Position numbers and translations under genes: made by a program. Positions 7,801 through 10,630 of a stretch of 10,630 nt of DNA are shown here, one piece after another; the first letter of the stretch is position 1, and each line of letters opens with the position of its first letter. Below the pieces are notes generated by a model. The model saw only the letters and a list, made by a program, of their open reading frames with translations. It was not told the DNA's origin and made no database searches. The stretch is from Hemicentrotus pulcherrimus. Its lineage: Eukaryota > Echinodermata > Echinoidea > Camarodonta > Strongylocentrotidae. Where the stretch lies: positions 115,396 through 126,025 of the forward strand of contig BEXV01000524.1 in NCBI GenBank assembly GCA_003118195.1, given 5' to 3'.

Positions 7801-8616
7801 ATGGCAATACCAATGTACAGTTAAATGCCAACAGCTTACCTAGTACTGTACCAACTGCATCCAATCCTGTTTTTGATGTAAGAGTAACTTCTTTCATTTA
7901 TTTATTGATTCAGTCATTTGTCCATCTATCCATTCAGCCATTTTTTGTTTTGTTCATATATTCATGGATCTATTCTTCTACATGTATTTGTTCATTCAGA
8001 CAGTCATGTATTTATTTATCCATTCGTCCATCTATTCATTCTTTCATTCATTTATTCAATCATTCATTCATTCATTCATTCATTCATTCATTCAACTTTC
8101 AATCATTTATTCACTCATACATTCATTCGTTCACTCATTCATCCAGGCATTCTTTCACTTATTCCTTTAATATGTATAAGATTTAGTGAAGGAATTGTTG
8201 ATTTCATCTAATATTGATTCAATACTGTTTTATTTCAGAATACTTTCAACCCTGGACCCACTACCTATGATAACCATGGCTTTGTACCTCCAATGGGAGC
8301 AGCCGGAGGCCCAGCTCACCCTGGACCTCAGAAGACCGGTCTGCCAGGGGATGAGGACCTTGAAGCAGGTGCTCTACCAGACAAAGAATTCAGCGATGCA
8401 GAGAAACTAGCCATGTATACCAGTATGTATCCCAACCAACCAAACTACTACGGAGGTATGCCCCCTCCACCCATGCCCCATGCACACATGCCTGAACCTC
8501 CCCCGGCCTACAGGGCTGAAGCAGGGCATGGTGAGAGGGTAGACGATGTGCACCTTGATGCTCCAACACCAGGCAATGATGAACGGGGTCTGGTAGATAA
8601 TGAAGGTCAAGACTAA
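466..8616 (+). CDS. 3'-terminal part of an LRP-family endocytic receptor gene (eight exons, 5' partial)
   Basis: The span covers eight exons: 466-594, 3352-3531, 4209-4301, 4802-4850, 6419-6468, 7000-7099, 7754-7877 and 8239-8616. Their lengths sum to 1103 bases. After the two bases that finish an upstream codon, this is exactly 367 codons including the TAA stop. Every junction is AG/GT and the phases agree (1,1,1,2,1,2,0). Domain order is LDLa, last YWTD blade, EGF-like, EGF, one membrane helix and a tail of about 170 residues. By family knowledge this is a type I single-pass receptor that binds ligands outside the cell and internalises them through clathrin adaptors. Two EGF-type modules right before the membrane, the second starting C-x-C-x-N-G-G, resemble the LRP2 or LRP1 C-terminus more than LDLR or VLDLR, and no Ser/Thr-rich stalk is seen. 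The start codon, signal peptide and promoter lie outside the window. Orthology to LRP2 is inference, so no symbol is given. Confidence 0.85.
875..1012. repeat. Possible interspersed-repeat fragment of distinct composition
   Basis: This patch is visibly richer in G and C than the AT-rich intron around it and holds the only N of the window at 1011. It has an open stretch of 39 codons (875-994), including Asp-Trp-Asp-Val-Glu, which resembles no domain I recognise. A TAG at 886-888 preceded by pyrimidines looks like an acceptor, but no good donor follows in a useful frame. An old transposon fragment is the simplest guess; an unknown exon is less likely. Confidence 0.2.
1438..1483. repeat. CT-rich tract with (CT)n microsatellite
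   Basis: A pyrimidine-only stretch with a few interruptions ends in a pure CT dinucleotide run at 1465-1483. It lies deep inside intron 1. No AG follows closely with a coding exon behind it, so unlike the CT run at 4756 it does not appear to serve a splice site. Confidence 0.85.
2946..3290. mobile_element. MITE-like element with 13-bp terminal inverted repeats and TTAA ends
   Basis: TTAAAGGTAAAGA at 2946-2958 is matched by its exact reverse complement TCTTTACCTTTAA at 3278-3290, giving a 345-bp unit with perfect 13-bp inverted ends. The outermost four bases at each end are TTAA, which could be a palindromic target duplication of the piggyBac type, or simply part of the inverted repeat. There is no open frame long enough for a transposase, so if it is a transposon it is a non-autonomous one. 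From memory, echinoderm genomes contain many short elements beginning TTAAAGG, so this fits an echinoderm source, but I cannot compare copies here. It sits in intron 1 on no particular strand and ends 61 bases before the propeller exon. Confidence 0.55.
3352..3531 (+). CDS. Exon B: last blade of a YWTD (LDLR class B) beta-propeller
   Basis: The exon is 180 bases, phase 1 at both ends, between acceptor TCCTACAG and donor GTGAGT at 3532. The 60-codon peptide reads Asn-Pro-Phe-x-Leu-x-Val-Phe-Glu-Asp-x-Phe-Tyr-Trp-Thr, the standard opening of the closing blade in LDLR-family propellers, then an Asn-Arg-Leu segment, Leu-Thr-Asn-Pro-Gly-Gly-Leu-Lys, and a terminal basic-Pro segment before the EGF. 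By family knowledge the six-bladed propeller helps release ligand at endosomal pH and packs against the following EGF. The Asp of the YWTD motif is Ala here (YWTA at 3396-3407). Asn-Leu-Thr at 3456-3464 is a possible N-glycosylation site. Only this one of six blades is present in the window. Its fusion to the EGF exon that follows is the normal arrangement. Confidence 0.88.
3532..4208 (+). other. Intron 2 (677 bp, phase 1)
   Basis: The intron runs from GTGAGT to TTTGCAG. Its left part contains a degenerate tandem repeat with a spacing of about 31 bases (3604-3735). The rest shows no coding or RNA feature; open frames at 3726-3962 and 3829-4113 look like chance readings of repeat and intron sequence. 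Confidence 0.8.
3604..3735. repeat. Degenerate ~31-nt tandem repeat (ACCTG...GTGGCC units)
   Basis: ACCTG recurs at 3606, 3639, 3668 and 3698, spacings of 33, 29 and 30 bases. Most units are followed by TCTA- or CCTA-like bases and GTGGC or GGCCAC, and a last AAGTGGCCAC lies at 3724-3733. The copies are diverged. The motif resembles, from memory, short tandem repeats scattered in marine invertebrate genomes, but this was not checked. Confidence 0.5.
4209..4301 (+). CDS. Exon C: EGF-like module that follows the propeller (incomplete cysteine set)
   Basis: The exon is 93 bases, phase 1 at both ends, between TTTGCAG and donor GTTAGT at 4302. The peptide opens Asp-Asn-Pro-Cys, has Asn-Cys and Asp-Leu-Cys-Leu-Leu, and ends Ser-Ser-Cys-Asp-Glu-Gly. 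The first three cysteines and the Leu-Cys-Leu-Leu segment match the EGF packed against LRP propellers. Only four cysteines are present. Aligned on the usual C-x-C-x-E-G turn, the fourth cysteine is Ser and the fifth is kept, while the stretch that should carry the sixth is absent, because the exon ends right after Glu-Gly. The next exon starts a new EGF. The module may be naturally reduced, or a small exon in the 500-bp intron may be missed or missing. Confidence 0.83.
4307..4327. repeat. (TA)n microsatellite at the 5' splice site
   Basis: Twenty-one bases of alternating T and A begin at the sixth base of intron 3. They overlap the last positions normally read by U1 snRNA, so repeat-length change here is next to a functional site. 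Confidence 0.9.
4756..4801 (+). promoter_or_regulatory. (CT)n microsatellite acting as polypyrimidine tract of the exon D acceptor
   Basis: A pure CT run at 4756-4798 is followed directly by CAG and the exon. No other pyrimidine tract is available, so U2AF would have to bind the repeat itself. Branch-point candidates must lie upstream of 4756 or very close to it, more than 40 bases from the AG. The role is inferred from position; the repeat is plain in the sequence. Confidence 0.75.
4802..4850 (+). CDS. Exon D: first part of the membrane-proximal EGF domain
   Basis: This 49-base exon enters in phase 1 and leaves in phase 2, ending TGCAG before donor GTAAGC at 4851. It encodes [10 protein letters not shown], then six residues and another Cys, that is, the first four cysteines of an EGF. 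The next exon gives Arg-Cys and the last cysteine. The C-x-C start with Asn-Gly-Gly is typical of the last EGF before the membrane in large LRPs. It is too short to be found as an open frame by itself and was placed from motif and splice sites. Confidence 0.85.
4929..4946 (+). repeat. G-run (G6-A-G11)
   Basis: Seventeen G with one A interruption lie on the plus strand of intron 4. The RNA would carry the same G-run, which could fold into a G-quadruplex or slow polymerases. It is also the kind of run at which draft assemblies are error-prone. Confidence 0.85.
5162..5194. repeat. 14-nt direct repeat ACATGTAACTATTA, two copies
   Basis: Exact copies lie at 5162-5175 and 5181-5194, with only CATGT between them. 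The unit belongs to the ACATGTA word family common throughout this window. Confidence 0.75.
6419..6468 (+). CDS. Exon E: second part of the membrane-proximal EGF domain
   Basis: This 50-base exon enters in phase 2 and leaves in phase 1 at donor GTAAGT (6469). Its first base completes the Arg codon begun in exon D. It encodes [10 protein letters not shown], which supplies the fifth and sixth EGF cysteines and the Gly plus aromatic residue typical of the last EGF loop. A short Thr/Ser/Lys linker of about eight residues leads to the membrane. Joined to exon D it gives a complete six-cysteine EGF of normal length. Confidence 0.86.
6469..6999 (+). other. Intron 5 (531 bp, phase 1)
   Basis: The intron runs from GTAAGT to TTGATCAG. 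The sequence is AT-rich with no repeat, exon or RNA feature that I can support. The open frames at 6366-6594 are exon E read on into this intron and a chance frame. Confidence 0.8.
7000..7099 (+). CDS. Exon F: single transmembrane helix and stop-transfer sequence
   Basis: This 100-base exon enters in phase 1 and leaves in phase 2, ending CGCAA before donor GTAAGT. After Thr-Lys-Ser-Asn-Val-Pro it encodes about 23 uncharged residues, Ile-Leu-Ala-Gly through a run of five Ile and then Leu-Val and five Leu, followed by Tyr-Ala-Tyr-Lys-Arg. Exon G continues with Lys-Thr-Lys-Ser-Lys-Arg, so the cytoplasmic side is strongly basic, as expected for a type I protein with the EGF modules outside. The position directly after the last EGF, without a Ser/Thr-rich stalk, is as in LRP1 and LRP2. 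Confidence 0.9.
7100..7753 (+). other. Intron 6 (654 bp, phase 2)
   Basis: The intron runs from GTAAGT to GTTTTCAG. An A-rich stretch lies at 7691-7703. I see no exon or RNA gene. The minus-strand open frame at 7302-7670 has no recognisable motif and is taken as chance. Confidence 0.8.
7754..7877 (+). CDS. Exon G: juxtamembrane cytoplasmic tail ending in an NPVF sorting motif
   Basis: The exon is 124 bases, entering in phase 2 and leaving in phase 0 at donor GTAAGA (7878). It encodes a basic start (Lys-Thr-Lys-Ser-Lys-Arg), an Asn/Ser/Thr-rich stretch, and ends Asn-Pro-Val-Phe-Asp, with NPVF at 7863-7874. By family knowledge NPxY, and in some proteins NPxF, binds PTB-domain clathrin adaptors such as Dab2 and ARH. 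Here Phe takes the place of Tyr, so binding could not be switched off by tyrosine phosphorylation. Ser rather than Phe is at the -1 position and Ala at -2, so it is not the full FxNPxY form. The frame stays open past the donor into intron 7. Confidence 0.86.
7878..8238 (+). other. Intron 7 (361 bp, phase 0) with tetranucleotide repeat
   Basis: The intron runs from GTAAGA to TTATTTCAG. Most of it is a diverged ATTC repeat. Because four-base units without a stop are open in every frame of a strand, the coding frame of exon G stays open through it until TAG at 8184-8186. Confidence 0.83.
7895..8162. repeat. (ATTC)n tetranucleotide repeat, pure core 8060-8094
   Basis: The core has close to nine uninterrupted copies of the four-base unit (TCAT/ATTC). 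On both sides are long flanks of the same unit with scattered substitutions, which suggests an old expanded array. The (Ile-His-Ser-Phe)n reading frames it produces are by-products. Confidence 0.85.
8239..8616 (+). CDS. Exon H: terminal cytoplasmic tail with YxxM, PPPPMP and PPAY motifs, stop codon
   Basis: The exon starts in phase 0 after TTTATTTCAG and encodes 125 residues and a TAA at 8614-8616. It opens [11 protein letters not shown]. In order it shows a Gly/Pro-rich stretch, an acidic stretch (Gly-Asp-Glu-Asp-Leu-Glu), YTSM at 8416-8427 and YGGM at 8449-8460 (both YxxPhi, AP-2 type), PPPPMP at 8461-8478 (SH3 or EVH1 type), PPAY at 8500-8511 (WW-domain type, as read by NEDD4 ligases) and an acidic end Asn-Glu-Gly-Gln-Asp. 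It is the most GC-rich part of the window, in line with real coding sequence. The motifs are seen; their partners are inferred. I recognise no vertebrate LRP tail of this exact layout, and the C-terminus is not a PDZ ligand. Confidence 0.9.
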   Translation, partial: NTFNPGPTTYDNHGFVPPMGAAGGPAHPGPQKTGLPGDEDLEAGALPDKEFSDAEKLAMYTSMYPNQPNYYGGMPPPPMPHAHMPEPPPAYRAEAGHGERVDDVHLDAPTPGNDERGLVDNEGQD

Positions 8617-10150
8617 CTGATGACATCAAGGATGTACTGCACACAATTCATATCAAAGTTGCTTAATTTACTCAAGCGTCACTGGTTTCCAAAGAGTAAA
8701 ATTTCTACATTCTAATTCAGGTATATTAGGCTGAAAATGTTGCCAAGCTGAAATGGTTTCTGTTGAATTGCACTATACTTCGGCCCATATCATAGGCTGA
8801 ACTAACATGCAAAGAGTTAAGTTTGTGCAAGCAGCAGTAGTAAATGCTTACTTGGGTCCATGTATTAGTGATAAACCACTTGTAATCATCCCTGTACTAT
8901 CTTTGAAAATGTTTTTTATAGAAATATTATTCAAGTGTCCTATTTCTTAACTTAGGTACTTTAATAGTTATCTGTGTGATAGATCCGTAGTGCCTTAAAC
9001 AACACTTACCTTGGCTTAATTATGTACTTTTGTGTATATTCAGTACTTTTTATTCATTTAAATTGTCATCCTGATGACCTGTTTATCCACAACATTTGTG
9101 GTTTTGGTGTATTTTTAATGGAAACATAAATGTAGCCAATCAGTGCTTGGATTTTACTTACCGGTACTAAGTTTAACTTTTTCAGCATGTACATTACATC
9201 ATGTAGACAGTGCACAGTTGAGTTACATGTATGTATGCATATCTATGCACATTATGCCATCAGTACTGCTCTAAAATGCTTTATAATTTTGTTTATTCCT
9301 TATCTTATTCATTGAGTACTAAGGAAAGTTTATAACAGATCTAGGCTTAGAGCAAGAAAAGCATTAACTGTGTGATTCAATGTCCTTCTTACTCCAAACA
9401 AACCATGTATGGCACTAGGTAATGATGTTGATAAATGCTTGTAAATGATGCGACATGCACTCTCAATCAAATATTCTGAATGTATTTTTAAAGGAGATTT
9501 TAATCTGTAGATAAATATTCTAAAAAGAATAAGACAGATATTTTTTAATTGAAATTGTATATCTGGGTACCTTGTTTGTTACAAAACTGCTTTTGAAATT
9601 GAATACTCAAACGAAGACAGATGTATTCTTTCTTAATTCAATCTGAACAGTTGCATCCAACATTTTTGACAATGCAGATTTTTAGTGAGGGTCAGTGCGT
9701 CTTGTCAAATTGATTTTTTTGTACCAAAAATATTAATTCCATTATATTGGCAATGAAAGACAATATTTGTGTATTTTGCTTAACGGTACTAATAGATTTG
9801 ATGTATTTTTGTAATTCCAGTATCATGCTATCTATATTTGGGTAATTTAGAATGAAGTCTTTTCTACTAATTTTGTCTTGTGGTACATGTCATGATTTAT
9901 GTAAAGTACTCTGTATTTTTTGTTGATCATTAATTTGATCAATCAAAAGTTCTCACTGATCTCTCATTTGAATGCTTTGTTAAATAGATAAGTAAAATAA
10001 TTCACTGATTTATTGTTGATCGATCAAGATTAGGTATGCTGAAATTGAAGGTTTGCTTTAGAAAATCATTCTATTCGCTATGATGTTGATAATGATAGTA
10101 ATATAACAGTAAATATAGGTTTTAGTCAATAAACCGCCTTCAGCCTAAAC
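8617..10150 (+). other. 3' untranslated region (long, AT-rich)
   Basis: No open frame of note follows the stop codon. The first canonical AATAAA after the stop is at 10128, giving a 3' UTR of about 1.5 kb. The sequence is AT-rich with T-rich patches and several TACATGTA words. The right end is an estimate from the poly(A) signal. Confidence 0.55.
10128..10133 (+). terminator. Candidate poly(A) signal AATAAA
   Basis: This is the only canonical AATAAA I found downstream of the stop codon. A T-rich stretch at about 10225-10241 could act as a downstream element, though it is farther away than usual. Cleavage would be expected near 10145-10165. Confidence 0.45.
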
Positions 10151-10630
10151 AAAAATCTTTGAAAATACAAACTTGCCCTGAAGCAGTATGGTTGATCATA
10201 AGGTGACGGCCTGACTGGATAATACTTTTCACTTTTTGTTGACTGTATATCATCAGTGTCTTTCATCGGTTGATACATATTTCACTCATGTACCGGTACA
10301 TGTTTATTGTATTCTGATTTCATGTCATAGTTCGTTCAACTTCGAATGTATAAAATTCTTTTTAGAAATGTTATAAATAATGCACTCATTATTGTATTCA
10401 TCACAGTACTTTCATGTCTAAAAATTCAGCTTGTTTGGAACAATGCATTCCATTTGTATTCACCATTTAAATAGTACTTACAATCGTACAATGAAGTATG
10501 CTACATGTATCCATTCCACTTGTATTCTAGGCCAATACTGTATTCTTTAGGCTGATACCACTACTACTGAGGAGTGTCGTAGAGACACACTGCAATTTCC
10601 TTCTTTTTTTTGGAGGGGGGGGGGGGGGGG
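10151..10630. other. Downstream intergenic sequence (or further 3' UTR)
   Basis: I see no gene here. It contains a perfect 16-base palindrome, CATGTACCGGTACATG, at 10287-10302, and ends in 16 consecutive G from 10615. If a later poly(A) site is used, part of this stretch is still 3' UTR. Confidence 0.5.
10615..10630. repeat. Terminal G16 homopolymer
   Basis: The window ends in 16 G after TTTGGA. With the 13 C at positions 1-13 it means that both ends, read outward, run into poly-G. This may be genomic, or a sequencing or assembly artefact. Confidence 0.7.

Noticed and set aside
7918..8211. Ile-His-Ser-Phe repeat proteins in overlapping frames
   Set aside because: These are translations of an ATTC tetranucleotide repeat, which is open in every frame of the strand; not protein-coding evidence.
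3352..8616. LDLR/VLDLR or LRP5/6 as the family of the gene
   Set aside because: No Ser/Thr-rich stalk, a second EGF of the C-x-C-x-N-G-G type next to the membrane, and no PPPSP-type repeats in the tail; LRP1/LRP2-like fits better.
8390..8644. Two minus-strand open frames opposite the last exon
   Set aside because: They are shadows of the GC-richer exon H and have no motif of their own.

Overview
The window is animal genomic DNA: AT-rich, intron-dense and full of microsatellites, with no bacterial-style genes. It carries the 3' end of one plus-strand gene, a transmembrane receptor of the LDL-receptor-related (LRP) family, most like the C-terminal part of an LRP2/megalin- or LRP1-type protein. 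A marine invertebrate, perhaps a sea urchin or other echinoderm, fits the frequent TACATGTA and ACCGGT words and the TTAAAGG-type inverted-repeat element in the first intron. That placement is inference only.

I could place eight exons by hand, with canonical AG acceptors and GT donors and a continuous reading frame: 466-594 (LDLa repeat), 3352-3531 (last blade of a YWTD beta-propeller), 4209-4301 (EGF-like), 4802-4850 and 6419-6468 (one EGF domain split in two), 7000-7099 (transmembrane helix), 7754-7877 and 8239-8616 (cytoplasmic tail, stop TAA at 8614-8616). Intron phases in order are 1,1,1,2,1,2,0, and the joined exons give 366 complete residues. The 5' part of the gene, including the start codon and signal peptide, lies outside the window.

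The order LDLa, propeller end, EGF, EGF, membrane helix, tail is that of an LRP C-terminus and suggests an endocytic receptor. The tail carries NPxF, YxxM, proline-rich and PPxY motifs that could recruit clathrin adaptors, SH3 proteins and a WW-domain ubiquitin ligase.

The introns and 3' UTR hold a 345-bp inverted-repeat (MITE-like) element, a degenerate ~31-nt tandem repeat, CT, TA and ATTC microsatellites and G-runs. A likely poly(A) signal lies at 10128. Both window ends run outward into poly-G, and there is one N at 1011, so this is probably a draft contig.

The main puzzle is that the LDLa exon is followed directly by the last propeller blade. The other five blades and the EGF pair normally found between them are not in the 2.76-kb intron.
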